Shown piece after piece: positions 36,325 to 45,667 of a stretch of 64,000 nucleotides of DNA (its first letter is position 1; the number at the start of each line of letters is the position of its first letter). A program made the position numbers and the translations under genes. The notes beneath the pieces are model-generated. The model was given only the letters and a program-made list of their open reading frames with translations. It had not been told where the DNA came from and did no database searches. The DNA is from Methylobacterium brachiatum (GTDB taxonomy: Bacteria; Pseudomonadota; Alphaproteobacteria; Rhizobiales; Beijerinckiaceae), in NCBI RefSeq assembly GCF_020523825.1, contig NZ_JAJALK010000011.1:156288-220287 (forward strand), read 5' to 3'.

Positions 36325-37821
36325 ATGTCCTCTTCACTCCTCCGGCGCGTGACCGTCGGACTCGCGGCGATGACGGGTCTTCTCGGCACGAGCCTGATCG
36401 GGATCCAGGCCGCCAACGCGGTCACCGCGCCGATCCTCGTGGTTGATGTCGATTCCGGCAAGGTGATCTATTCCCAGGCGCCGACGGATCCCTGGTACCC
36501 GGCCTCGATCACCAAGCTGATGACCACCTACGTCGCCCTGGACCTGGTGCGGCAGGGCAAGGTCTCGCTCGATTCGATGATCACGATCTCGGCGGCGGCG
36601 GCCTCCGAGCCGCCCTCCAAGATGGGCTTCAAGCCGGGGACGCAGCTCACCCTCGACAACGCCCTCAAGATCATCATGGTCAAGTCGGCCAACGACATCG
36701 CCTACGCGATCGGCGAGAATCTCGGCGGCTCGATCGAGGGCTTCGCCGACCTGATGAACGAGACCGCGCAGCGGATCGGCATGCGCGACAGCCGCTGGAC
36801 CAATCCCAACGGCCTGCCCGATCCGCGCCAGTGGACCTCGGCCCGCGACATGGCGGTGCTGGCCCGGGCGCTGATCCGCGATTTCCCGGATTCCCACGAC
36901 CTGTTCTCGATCTCGGCGATCCAGTTCGGCCGGGCGGTCATGGCCAACCACAACGGCCTGCTCGGGCGCTATCCCGGCGCCGACGGCATGAAGACCGGCT
37001 TCATCTGCTCCGGCGGCTTCAACGTGGTCGCGACCGCCTCGCGCAACGGCCGCCGGGTCATCACCGTCGTGATGGGCCAGCCGAGCCCGCGCGAGCGCGA
37101 CGTGAAGGCCGCCGACCTGTTCGATTACGCCTTCACCCAGAGCGCCGGCTGGACCAGCCCGACCCTCGACGCCCTGCCGGCCTCGGCGCTCGGCGCGCCG
37201 CCGGACATGCGCCCCTTCGTCTGCGGCGGCAAGAAGCCCCCGGCGATCGACGACGGCCCCGGCGCGGTCAGCGCCCCCGGCTCGGCGGCGCAGCTGATCG
37301 GCGGCTCCGCCGCCAATTCCCCGGCGCTCGCCATGGCCGCCTTCTCCAGCCCGGCTCTGCGCGCCCGGACGCTCCCGCCCCGGGCGCCGCTCCAGCCGAT
37401 CGCGGTCTGGATCGGCCGCAACCCGGCCGAGGGCCAGCAGATCCTCGAGGCGCAGGAGAACGCCCAGAAGACGGCCGCCGCCAATACGCGGGCCGCCAAG
37501 CTCGAAGCCGCCAAGGCCAAGCGCGAGGCCGCGCTGCAGGCGGCCAAGCAGGCCCGCGAGGCCCGGCTGGAGCAGGCCAAGGCCGCCAGCGCCGCCAAGG
37601 CCGCGGCCAAGCCGGCCTCGAAGGTCGCCGCGAAGCCGGCCCACGGCCTGCCGCGCAGCGCCAGCGCCTACACGTCGTCGGCGGAGACGCCCGGCATGCC
37701 GGAGGCCAAGCCCGGCAAGGGCCTCTCCAAGCCCGCCGCCCACAAGGCGCCGGCCAAGCCCGAGGGCAAGAAGGCCGAGGTGAAGAAGGCGCCGGCCAAG
37801 AAGGCGACCGCCGAGGAGTAG
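36325..37821 (+). CDS. D-alanyl-D-alanine carboxypeptidase (DacA-type PBP) with Ala/Lys-rich tail
   Basis: A 498-residue periplasmic low-molecular-weight PBP that trims pentapeptides. A signal peptide (VGLAAMTGLLGTSLIGIQAANA) precedes the S61-I-T-K64 active site, S121-A-N123 and K223-T-G225. The peptidase domain ends near 290. The last 100 or so residues are an alanine/lysine-rich, coiled-coil-like low-complexity region (AAKLEAAKAKREAALQAAKQ...KKAPAKKATAEE), with no amphipathic membrane anchor of the E. coli type. The basic tail may bind wall polymers or DNA-like polyanions; that is inference. Confidence 0.92.
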   Translation: MSSSLLRRVTVGLAAMTGLLGTSLIGIQAANAVTAPILVVDVDSGKVIYSQAPTDPWYPASITKLMTTYVALDLVRQGKVSLDSMITISAAAASEPPSKMGFKPGTQLTLDNALKIIMVKSANDIAYAIGENLGGSIEGFADLMNETAQRIGMRDSRWTNPNGLPDPRQWTSARDMAVLARALIRDFPDSHDLFSISAIQFGRAVMANHNGLLGRYPGADGMKTGFICSGGFNVVATASRNGRRVITVVMGQPSPRERDVKAADLFDYAFTQSAGWTSPTLDALPASALGAPPDMRPFVCGGKKPPAIDDGPGAVSAPGSAAQLIGGSAANSPALAMAAFSSPALRARTLPPRAPLQPIAVWIGRNPAEGQQILEAQENAQKTAAANTRAAKLEAAKAKREAALQAAKQAREARLEQAKAASAAKAAAKPASKVAAKPAHGLPRSASAYTSSAETPGMPEAKPGKGLSKPAAHKAPAKPEGKKAEVKKAPAKKATAEE

Positions 37822-37885
37822 CGGCCCCCCGGCATCGCGCCCCGGCGCGTTGCCTCCGACCCCGAAAACCCCCATCTGCGCGGTC

Positions 37886-38980
37886 ATGTCCCTGACCGCC
37901 TCGCCCGCTCCGGATCCGCGCCGCCCGGAGCCGATCCCGCTCACCGTGCTCACCGGCTTCCTGGGGGCCGGCAAGACCACCCTGCTCAACTGGCTGCTGC
38001 GCGATCCGGCGCTCGCCGACACGGTGGTGATCGTCAACGAGTTCGGCGAGATCGGCCTCGACCACCTGCTGATCGAGACGATCGACGAGGACATGGTCCT
38101 GCTCGGCGCCGGCTGCCTGTGCTGCACGGTGCGCGGCGACCTGATCGCGACCCTCGAAGACCTGCTGCGCAAGCGCGACAACGGCCGGATCAAGCCGTTC
38201 CGCCGGGTGGTGATCGAGACCACCGGCCTCGCCGACCCGGCGCCGATCCTGCACGCGCTGATCTACCACCCCTATCTCGTGCTCCGGTACCGGCTGCAGG
38301 CGGTGGTGACGGTGGTCGATGCGGTGACCGGCGCCGCCTCCCTCGATGCCCATCCGGAGGCCGTGCGCCAGGCCGCGGTGGCCGACCGGATCGTCCTGAC
38401 CAAGGCCGACCTCGCCGACGACATCGCCGGGATCCGGGCGCGGCTCGCCGCCCTCAACCCGGCAGCGCCGATCCTGCCGCCGGATGCGGCGGCCGAGGAC
38501 CTGCTCGGCGGGCTGTTCGGCCTCTACGGCAAGGGCGCCGACGTCCGCGCCTGGCTCGGCGACGCGGCCATGGAGGACGCGCACCACCACCCCGGCGACG
38601 TGAACCGCCACGACGCGGCGATCCAGGCCCTGTGCCTCACCAGCGCCGCGCCGGTGCCGCGGCCGGCCTTCGAGATGTTCATGGACCTGCTGCGCTCCGG
38701 CCACGGGCCGAAGCTCTTGCGACTCAAGGGGATCGTGGCGCTGGCCGACGACCCGGAACGCCCGATCGTGGTCCACGGGGTCCAGCACGTGTTCCACGCC
38801 CCCCTGACCCTGCCGGCCTGGCCCGATCCCGACCACACCTCCCGCCTCGTCCTGATCCTGCGCGACCTCGACCCGGCCTTCGTCCAGCGCCTCTGGGACG
38901 CCTTCCTGGGCCGTCCGCGCGTGGACGCGCCCGACGCCGCGGCGCTGACCGACAACCCGCTGGCGATCCCCGGGAGCTGA
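37886..38980 (+). CDS. CobW/COG0523-family metal-chaperone GTPase
   Basis: G3E-family P-loop GTPase of 364 residues. The P-loop GFLGAGKT (24-31), switch residues NEFGEIGLD and the metal-binding GCLCC motif (C77-x-C79-C80) are all visible, followed by the LTKADL guanine-recognition motif. A His-rich stretch (DAHHHPGDVNRHD) lies between the GTPase and the CobW C-terminal domain, as in zinc-linked members such as ZigA/YeiR types. Metal specificity cannot be assigned because no cobalamin or zinc genes adjoin. ATG 37886 is preferred over an upstream TTG. Confidence 0.9.
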   Translation: MSLTASPAPDPRRPEPIPLTVLTGFLGAGKTTLLNWLLRDPALADTVVIVNEFGEIGLDHLLIETIDEDMVLLGAGCLCCTVRGDLIATLEDLLRKRDNGRIKPFRRVVIETTGLADPAPILHALIYHPYLVLRYRLQAVVTVVDAVTGAASLDAHPEAVRQAAVADRIVLTKADLADDIAGIRARLAALNPAAPILPPDAAAEDLLGGLFGLYGKGADVRAWLGDAAMEDAHHHPGDVNRHDAAIQALCLTSAAPVPRPAFEMFMDLLRSGHGPKLLRLKGIVALADDPERPIVVHGVQHVFHAPLTLPAWPDPDHTSRLVLILRDLDPAFVQRLWDAFLGRPRVDAPDAAALTDNPLAIPGS

Positions 38981-39082
38981 GCTGCCCGGCGGCACCGTCC
39001 TTGAAGCCATTGCCCCGAACGGCGCCTCCGGGGCGCCCCGCGTCCCGGAATGGGACGATTGGTCGAGAGGTCGGGACAGGCG

Positions 39083-39583
39083 ATGGCGCGACGCTTCACC
39101 GTGATACAGGGCGGCCTTTCCGGGACGACGGCCCGGCAACCCGCGGCGGATCGGCCGCGCCCGGTGCTCGTCCTGGCCTGGAGCCGGGACGCTCTCACCG
39201 TCCAAACGGCCCCCGTCCTGCTCGATGCCGACGCCGCTGCGGCGGTCGACCGAGCGATCCGTGCTCGCCTGGCGGCGCTCGGCCGCGCGGGTCGGCCCGC
39301 CGTCCCCGTCCCCGCGGCGGATCGCCTCCGCCGGCCGCGGGCGATCCCGGCCGAGAACCTGCTCGGCGTGCGGCCCGCGGGCTGGGCGCCGCCCGAGGTC
39401 GCCGTGCCGGTCGTCGCGGATCGCAAGCCGGCCGTCGCCGTGGCGTCCGAAAACATCTGGGGCCGGCTCTCGGCCCGGAGCGGCGCCCTCCGGTCGGCAT
39501 TCCTGCGCCGGGTCGAGAGATTCGCGGCCGGCCCCTTCGGCCCCGGCGCAGGCCCCGTGGCCTGGCGCCGGGTGCGGGGCTGA
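39083..39583 (+). CDS. hypothetical protein
   Basis: A 166-residue protein (MARRFTVIQGGLSG...) rich in Ala, Arg and Pro, predicted basic and partly disordered. It has no signal peptide, membrane helix or known domain. Third codon positions are almost always G or C, and no other frame competes as well, which supports a real gene between the CobW GTPase and nth. ATG 39050 would add 11 residues. Function unknown. Confidence 0.55.
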   Translation: MARRFTVIQGGLSGTTARQPAADRPRPVLVLAWSRDALTVQTAPVLLDADAAAAVDRAIRARLAALGRAGRPAVPVPAADRLRRPRAIPAENLLGVRPAGWAPPEVAVPVVADRKPAVAVASENIWGRLSARSGALRSAFLRRVERFAAGPFGPGAGPVAWRRVRG

Positions 39584-39640
39584 ACGGGGCCGTCAATCCG
39601 CCGCGTGTCGCGCCGGCCGTCCCGGCCCTAGCTGCTTGCC

Positions 39641-40345
39641 ATGACGCGCAACATAACCCACGGCCTCCGGCCCGCACCGCGACGGACCAAGGCCCGCGCC
39701 GCGCCGCAGCCGGGTGAGGTCGGCCGGGTCGCGGCGGTGCTGGCGCGGCTCGCCGAGGCCGATCCGGACCCGAAGGCCGGGTTCGACGACACCGATCCGT
39801 TCCGGCTGCTGGTGACCGTGCTGCTCTCGGCGCAATCCACCGGCCCGACGGTGGCGCGCATCGCCGACGCGCTGTTCGCCCGGGTCACGGATCCGGCCGC
39901 GATGCTGAAGCTGGGCGAGGCGCAGATCACCGAGATCATCCGCCCGGTGGGGCTCGGGCCGTCCAAGGCGCGCAACATCGTCAAGCTGTCGGCGGCCCTG
40001 ATCGAGACCTACGGCGGCGCGGTGCCGCGCAGCGCGGCCGAGATGCGAAAGCTCCCGGGGATCGGCCGCAAGAGCGCCGAGGTGACGGCGAATTTCGCGT
40101 TCCACGAGCCGGTGATCGCGGTGGACACCCACGTGTTCCGGGTCTCGAACCGGATCCCGCTGGCCCCAGGCGCCACGGTGGACGCGGTGGCCGACGGGCT
40201 CGCCCAGGCCGTGCCCGAGCGGTTCAAGGACGGGGCCCATATCTGGCTGTTCCGGCACGGGCGCGACATCTGCACGGCCCGCAAACCCGCCTGCACACGC
40301 TGCCCGGTCTCGGACCTCTGCACCTGGCCCGGCAAGGAGACCTGA
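39641..40345 (+). CDS. nth: endonuclease III
   Basis: Base-excision repair DNA glycosylase/AP lyase for oxidised pyrimidines. The 234-residue protein has the helix-hairpin-helix LPGIGRKSAEV with catalytic K144 and the activating D162 in VDTHVFRVSNR. A C-terminal 4Fe-4S loop C-x6-C-x2-C-x5-C is present (CTARKPACTRCPVSDLC). Its stop lies six bases from the convergent HPr gene. Confidence 0.96.
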   Translation: MTRNITHGLRPAPRRTKARAAPQPGEVGRVAAVLARLAEADPDPKAGFDDTDPFRLLVTVLLSAQSTGPTVARIADALFARVTDPAAMLKLGEAQITEIIRPVGLGPSKARNIVKLSAALIETYGGAVPRSAAEMRKLPGIGRKSAEVTANFAFHEPVIAVDTHVFRVSNRIPLAPGATVDAVADGLAQAVPERFKDGAHIWLFRHGRDICTARKPACTRCPVSDLCTWPGKET

Positions 40346-40351
40346 GCCGGC

Positions 40352-40669
40352 CTACTCGTCCTCGCCGAAGCGGTTGGCGAGCAGCGCCTCGATCGTGTCG
40401 AGGCAGGTCTCCGCATCCGGGCCGACCGCGGTGACGGCGATGCGCGTGCCCATGGCGGCCCCGAGCGTCAGCAGGCCCATGATCGAGCGGCCGCCCACCG
40501 TCTCGCCGGCCCGGGTCACGGTCACGGCGGCGTCGAAGCGCTCGACGGTCTGGACGAACTTCGCCGAGGCCCGGGCATGGAGGCCGCGCCGGTTGATGAT
40601 CGGCAGCATCCGCAGGAAGCCGCCCTCGGGCACGGGAAGATTGTCGTCCGTCTCGAACAGGTCGTCCAT
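40352..40669 (-). CDS. HPr-family phosphocarrier protein
   Basis: A 105-residue HPr with the active-site histidine at H31 (GLHARASAKFV) and the regulatory serine at S62 (GGRSIMGLLTLGA). It has about 15 residues more at the N-terminus than typical HPr (MDDLFETDDNLPVPEG, acidic). In alphaproteobacteria such HPr proteins belong to the nitrogen/regulatory PTS rather than to sugar uptake. The kinase and EIIA genes that often accompany it are not in this window. ATG 40667-40669 is the only good start. Confidence 0.9.
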   Translation of the reverse strand: MDDLFETDDNLPVPEGGFLRMLPIINRRGLHARASAKFVQTVERFDAAVTVTRAGETVGGRSIMGLLTLGAAMGTRIAVTAVGPDAETCLDTIEALLANRFGEDE

Positions 40670-41110
40670 CGCCCTTCGTGTTTCCCGCCCGGATTCCGGC
40701 TGATCGCGCCGCTTGCTTCGACACCTAAGCAGACTTGGCCCGGCCGGCCAACGGATCTTCGGCCGAGGTGTTTGAGCCGATGGGGATTTTGAACGCGAAA
40801 CCGCGCCGCTGTGTGGTGGAGTTCGCACCGATCATTGGTCGATCGCGGCGATACGGCGGGATCGAGGGGACGAGAGTTTCTTACCGCTCGGCGTCGCGCC
40901 GGTGTGCGCCTACGGCAAAATCGATCGCTCCGTCATCCCGGGGCGCCGCAGGCGAGCCCGGGATCCAGAAACGCCGCCGGTGCAAGACCTTCACCTGTCG
41001 GCGGCTCTGGATCCCGGGCTCCGCTACGCGGCCCCGGGATGACTGCGAGGATGATCGAATGGTTCAGGCAGATCGCGAAACGAAGACAGACGTCCGGTGC
41101 GCCCTCGCCC
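40670..41110. other. 441-base interval between HPr and tamB; REP-like element only
   Basis: No convincing gene on either strand. It contains the HPr promoter side and the inverted repeat at 40932-41043. The remainder shows nothing recognisable. Short open frames here lack codon bias and ribosome sites. Confidence 0.6.
40932..41043. repeat. REP-like inverted repeat (GTCATCCCGGGGC type)
   Basis: GTCATCCCGGGGC at 40932-40944 and its exact complement at 41031-41043 form 13-base outer arms. Inner arms GAGCCCGGGATCCAGA (40954-40969) and TCTGGATCCCGGGCTC (41006-41021) also pair perfectly. The element lies just past the tamB stop and could fold into a strong 3' hairpin. It is a common Rhizobiales intergenic repeat type. 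Confidence 0.8.
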
Positions 41111-44100
41111 CTACCACTCGTATTCCGCCCCCACCCCCAGGCTGGTCCGGCCGTCACTCCCAGCTTCGCCCTTCAGCTTGATCCGGCGGGTGACGTCGAC
41201 ATCCACCCCCACGGCCGTGTCGGCCGGATTGGCCCCGGCCTTCACGCCGACGCTGACCCGGTCCGAGATGTAGCGCGAGGCCCCGAGCGCCGGGCCGCCG
41301 CTCGCGCCCGTGGAGACGTCGAGGCTGTCGAGGCCCAGCCCCTTGCGGGCCTGCTCGAACACGTCCGGGCCGGCGGCCCCGCCCGAGAGCTGCGCCACCG
41401 CCTGGGCGAGCTGCAGGGCCTGGAACGGCGACAGCCCGCCGGCCGCCTTCTTGAACAGCAGGCGCGACAGGATCTCGTCCTGCGGCAGCACCGGATCGGA
41501 GGTCAGGGTGAACTGCGGCGCGTCGGCGAAGCCGCTCACCGCCACCCGGGCGGTGACGTCGCCGGCCTTGGTCTCGGCGGCGAAGTCGAGGGCCGGGGTG
41601 GCGAGGCTGCCCGCGAAGGTCAGGTTGCCGCGGCTGAAATCCAGGCGCTGGCCGACGAGCTGGAACACCCCGCGGCGCAGGCCGAAGCCGCCCACCGCGT
41701 TCGGCGACCGCGACGTGCCGGTGACCCGGAGCGACCCGCCGAGCTCGGCGTCGATGCCGCGCCCGCGCACGAAGATCCGGCTCGGCGCGTCGATCCGCAC
41801 GTCCAGGGTGGCGTCGAACGGCACGGCGGGTTTGGTCGCGCGCCGCCCGGGCTTCCCTGCCGCCTTCCGGTCGGCCCGCTGCGCCAGCCGCGCCCGGGCC
41901 TCCGGCGGGGTGTTGACGTGGCGGACACCCGGCAGCGGCCTGACCGTGGCGGGCAGGCGGTCGGGCACGGCCACGTCGATCGACACGACATCGACCCGGC
42001 CGGTGATGCGCGGCGTCCGGGCGAGCGGACCGGAGAGGTTGAGATCGACGCTCGACACCGCGGTCATCAGCGGGCTGGAGACCAGCTCGGCCCTGTCGGC
42101 GGTGACGTGGAACTGACCCGGAAAATCCGGCTCCAGGGCGACCCGGCCGGTCACCGAGAGGCGGCCGCCGTTGCGGGCCGAGGCCGTCAGCCGCTCGACC
42201 ACGAGGCTGTCGCCCCGGCCGGTGACGCGGCCGTCGATGTCGGTGAGGCGGATGCCGTTGAGCGGGTCGGTGAAGCTGCCGCCGGTGAGCACGGCCGAGC
42301 CCTGGGCCCGGGGTGCCGCGAGGGTGCCGGTGACGCCACCGTCGACCGCGATCCGCCCGGTGACGCTCTGGCCGCCGACGCTCAGGAGCGTGTTGGCGAG
42401 CGACGCGTCGAGGGTGCCGCGGGCGCGCAGGTTCAGCGGACCGCCGGCCTCCACCGGCAGGGAACCCGCCACGGTCAGGGCGACGCCCTTCCCGGCCGTG
42501 ACCCGGCCGTCGAGACTGGCCTGCCCGTCCGACAGGGTGCCCTTCGCGCTGGCATCCACCGGCGGCAGGCCGGCCTGGCGGGTCTGCGGCGCCACGAGCT
42601 TGGAGATGGTCAGCGCGTAATGGCCCTCCGGGCTCGCGGCCGGCCCGTGCAGGTCGGCGTCGCCGTCCAGCGTGCCCGAGAGGGCGAGGTCCGGCGCGGC
42701 GATCCGGGCGAGCGACAGCGGCAGCGCGCGGATCGCCACCTTGAGATCCAGCGCCTGGCCGGCTCGGCCCGAGACCGTCACCCGGCCGGAGCCGGCCGCG
42801 ATCGACAATCCGTCGATCACCGCGCCGCTGTCGCGCAGGGTGATGCTGGCCGGACCGGTCAGGGCGAAGCGGTCGCCGCCGCGAGCGGCGGACAGACGCT
42901 GGATGTCGATGCGCGTGTCGTCGGCCGGCACGAGCCGGACCGCCCCGTCAAGGTTGAAGCCGCGCGCCTTGGCGGTGAGCGTCACGTCGCTGCCCGCCGG
43001 GCTGCTGAGCGCGGCCAGCCGCACCGTATCGATCTGCTGACCCGCGGCCAGCAGCCGGTCGGCGTCGAGGCGCCCATCGAGGACCGGGTAGGCGCGCAGG
43101 TCGCGGCCCTTCAGGTCGGCATCGAGGCGGTTGAGACCGTAAGCGCCGTAGCGCAGGGCGGCACCGGTCGCCCGGATCGCCGCGTCCTGGCGGCCGCCGT
43201 CGCGGGCGAGGTTCACCGTGGCGTCGAGCTGCCCGGCCAGGGGCTCGGGGGCCAGCGGGGAGATGTCGGCGAGGTTGCCCGCCTTCACCGAGAGCGTTCC
43301 GGCCGACAGCCAGGTCTCGGCCGCCACGATCGCGTTGCCCGAGACGGAGACGGAGCCGAGATCGAGGTCGAGCCGGTCGAGCACCCAGTCGGCCCCCGCC
43401 TTCGCGACATGGGCGCCGCCGCGCAGGGCCTTGCCGGCGACCTCGCCGGACAGCTTCAGGGTGCCGTCGGGCGCCAGCAGCGCGTCGCTGAGGACGGCCT
43501 CGGCGCGCAGGTCGCGGATCGGCTTGCCGTCCGCGGTCGCCGACGGCGCCGTGACCGTCGCGGCCAGAAGCGGATGCTCCAGGGAGCCGGTCATGCGCGC
43601 GTCGATGCCGGCGCGGCCGGTCAGGCGGCCGTCGAGGTCGGCAAGGCTCTTGAGGTCGACCCGTCCGGTCACGTCCGCGGCGGCCGAGGTCGCCTCGCCC
43701 TGCAGGGTCGCGGTCAGGCCGGAACCCTCCAGGCGCAGGTGGTCGAAGCCGTAGCCGTCATAGGATTGCGACACCCGGCCCTGGAGCGTCGGGGCGCGGC
43801 CGAGCACCCGGTCGGCCGCCGCGATCCCGGTGGCGAGGCCGGCGCTGGTCACGGTGAGGTCGGCCGCCAGCGCCTTGCGGGCCGGATCGCCGCTGAGGCG
43901 CGCCTTGGCGTCGAGGCTGCCGGCGAGCCCGCGCCCGGCAAGGCCGGAGAACACGGCGAGATCCGGCAGGGCTGCGTCCAGCGTGCCGGCGAGGGTGTTC
44001 TGGCCGACGCGGCCGGCATAGCTCGCCTTGGCGGTGTCGGATTCGACCCGGAGGCTCGCGACGTCGATCACCCCGTCCGGCCCGGAGGCGGCCCGCAGGG

Positions 44101-45667
44101 TCAGCTGCGCGCGACTGCCGATCGCCCGGCGCAGGGCCGGATCTGCCAGCCGCAATCCCTCGACCTTGCCGTCCGCCGTGATGGCAAAGCGCTGGGCCGA
44201 CGGGTCGCCCTGCGGATCGACCCCGAGGCGCGCCTCGACGCGCTCCAGCGCCGATTCGCGGCTGCGCAGGCCGGCCGCGTCGAGGTTGCCCCGCACCGTC
44301 GGCGCGGTGAGCGGACCCTTCACGCTGCCATCGAAGACCAGCTTCTCGATCTCGGCATCGCCGGCCTTGGTCACCGCGCCCTCGGTGGGCAGGGCCCGGG
44401 CCTGCAACGTCAGGTCGGCGATCCGGTCCTTGGTCAGGCTGCCGCCGGCGGCGAGCCGCGCGGTGCGCGAGGTCAGTTCCAGCCGGTCGATCCGGAAGGC
44501 GCCGCTATCCGCGAAGGCGACGCCGCCGTCGAGCTTGGTCGTGCCGGCGAACACGGAGGCGGCCGGCCCCGGCACCAGGCCCTCGATCCGCGCGGCGAGG
44601 TCGAGCGCCAGCCGGCGCTCGGCGCCGATCCGGGAGATCTTGGCGCCGCCCTTGGCGCCGATATCCGGGCCGGCGGCGAAATCGAGCCGGGCGTTCCAGG
44701 CATCGAGGGTTCCGGTGCCCGCGAGGTCGAAATCGATCGGCGGCGTGCCAGGGACGTTGGCCGCCTTCGACAGCAGGCCGCCGGCCGGCTCGACGAGATT
44801 GGCCCTCAGCTCCAGCTTGTCGCCCTCCGGCACGTAGACCAGGGAGAGCAGGAAGCGCCCGGCGGCGTCGAGGCGCTGGGCCCTGGCCTGCAGGTCCAGC
44901 CCCTCGCTGGCCGCCCCGAGCCGGGCCTTGCCCTCCGCCGAGAGCCGCGCCGGCTGACCGGCGACGGGCTCGCCCAGCACCAGCTCGGCCAGCTTGAACC
45001 CCTTGATCTCGACCTTCACGGGCAGGTCGGGCAGCAGCTTGCCGTCGGGCTTGGCCTCCGGCGGGGTCGGCCCGGGAATCGGCCGGCGCAGGACCTCGAG
45101 CCGTCCGATCTCGAGGCTGTCCACCTCCAGCCGTCCCGACAGAAGGGCGAGCCGGCGCCAGACGATCCGGGCCCGGTCGAGCTTCAGCCAGACGCCGTCG
45201 CGGTCGCTCACCGCCACGTCGCGGATCGTGGCATCCGAAGAGAGCGCGCCGTCCACCGCGCCGATCGCCACCCGCGACGACGGGGTCGAGAGCGCCCGGG
45301 ACAGGAGCCCGCCGAGCACGGATTTCTCGCCGTCGTCGGCGTGAGTTGGGACGGCGGTGGGGATCAGAAGAATAAAGAGAAGCGCGAGGCAGGCCAGCAC
45401 AAGCGCGGCCTTCCTGCCTTCCCTGCAGACCACGAGACGCGCAGATTCGTGCGTGAAGGCCGCGACGAGCCCCCTCTCCCGTTCGGGAGAGGGTTGGGGT
45501 GAGGGACCAGGTTGCTCCGGAAAAGTCGCACCCCTGTCCCTCTCCCGAACGGGCGAGGGGACCCGCGCCGCATCCTGACGGGTGTGAGGTTGGCACGAAA
45601 ACGGGTCGCCGCCGGGGTTCACCGCCGACGAACCGGCCTGTCTCAGCGTCCCGAAAAAACCAGCCAT
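41111..45667 (-). CDS. tamB: translocation and assembly module protein TamB (DUF490)
   Basis: Very large inner-membrane-anchored periplasmic protein with beta-taco folds. It works with TamA in outer-membrane protein assembly or phospholipid transport. The hydrophobic anchor is at about 87-106, followed by about 1400 residues of repetitive beta-rich sequence. The C-terminal DUF490 region ends in GVGAEYEW, with GRDxF-like and LxxLFGG-like strands. ATG 45665-45667 directly abuts the tamA stop and gives 1518 residues. Residues about 36-66 are encoded by a REP-like element, so the real start may instead be GTG 45433 (1440 residues). Confidence 0.9.
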   Translation of the reverse strand: MAGFFGTLRQAGSSAVNPGGDPFSCQPHTRQDAARVPSPVRERDRGATFPEQPGPSPQPSPERERGLVAAFTHESARLVVCREGRKAALVLACLALLFILLIPTAVPTHADDGEKSVLGGLLSRALSTPSSRVAIGAVDGALSSDATIRDVAVSDRDGVWLKLDRARIVWRRLALLSGRLEVDSLEIGRLEVLRRPIPGPTPPEAKPDGKLLPDLPVKVEIKGFKLAELVLGEPVAGQPARLSAEGKARLGAASEGLDLQARAQRLDAAGRFLLSLVYVPEGDKLELRANLVEPAGGLLSKAANVPGTPPIDFDLAGTGTLDAWNARLDFAAGPDIGAKGGAKISRIGAERRLALDLAARIEGLVPGPAASVFAGTTKLDGGVAFADSGAFRIDRLELTSRTARLAAGGSLTKDRIADLTLQARALPTEGAVTKAGDAEIEKLVFDGSVKGPLTAPTVRGNLDAAGLRSRESALERVEARLGVDPQGDPSAQRFAITADGKVEGLRLADPALRRAIGSRAQLTLRAASGPDGVIDVASLRVESDTAKASYAGRVGQNTLAGTLDAALPDLAVFSGLAGRGLAGSLDAKARLSGDPARKALAADLTVTSAGLATGIAAADRVLGRAPTLQGRVSQSYDGYGFDHLRLEGSGLTATLQGEATSAAADVTGRVDLKSLADLDGRLTGRAGIDARMTGSLEHPLLAATVTAPSATADGKPIRDLRAEAVLSDALLAPDGTLKLSGEVAGKALRGGAHVAKAGADWVLDRLDLDLGSVSVSGNAIVAAETWLSAGTLSVKAGNLADISPLAPEPLAGQLDATVNLARDGGRQDAAIRATGAALRYGAYGLNRLDADLKGRDLRAYPVLDGRLDADRLLAAGQQIDTVRLAALSSPAGSDVTLTAKARGFNLDGAVRLVPADDTRIDIQRLSAARGGDRFALTGPASITLRDSGAVIDGLSIAAGSGRVTVSGRAGQALDLKVAIRALPLSLARIAAPDLALSGTLDGDADLHGPAASPEGHYALTISKLVAPQTRQAGLPPVDASAKGTLSDGQASLDGRVTAGKGVALTVAGSLPVEAGGPLNLRARGTLDASLANTLLSVGGQSVTGRIAVDGGVTGTLAAPRAQGSAVLTGGSFTDPLNGIRLTDIDGRVTGRGDSLVVERLTASARNGGRLSVTGRVALEPDFPGQFHVTADRAELVSSPLMTAVSSVDLNLSGPLARTPRITGRVDVVSIDVAVPDRLPATVRPLPGVRHVNTPPEARARLAQRADRKAAGKPGRRATKPAVPFDATLDVRIDAPSRIFVRGRGIDAELGGSLRVTGTSRSPNAVGGFGLRRGVFQLVGQRLDFSRGNLTFAGSLATPALDFAAETKAGDVTARVAVSGFADAPQFTLTSDPVLPQDEILSRLLFKKAAGGLSPFQALQLAQAVAQLSGGAAGPDVFEQARKGLGLDSLDVSTGASGGPALGASRYISDRVSVGVKAGANPADTAVGVDVDVTRRIKLKGEAGSDGRTSLGVGAEYEW
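45471..45560. repeat. REP-like inverted repeat inside the 5' part of the tamB frame
   Basis: CCCCTCTCCCGTTCGGGAG at 45471-45489 and CTCCCGAACGGGCGAGGGG at 45542-45560 are inverted copies with one mismatch; each arm can also fold on itself. This CCCTCTCCCG/GAGAGGGTTGGGGTGAGGG sequence is a well-known intergenic repeat type in proteobacteria. Here it keeps the tamB frame open. Confidence 0.85.

Noticed and set aside
40811..45502. 1563-codon plus-strand open frame
   Set aside because: It is antisense to tamB; Gly/Arg/His-rich composition is typical of shadow frames in high-GC genes, with no domain.
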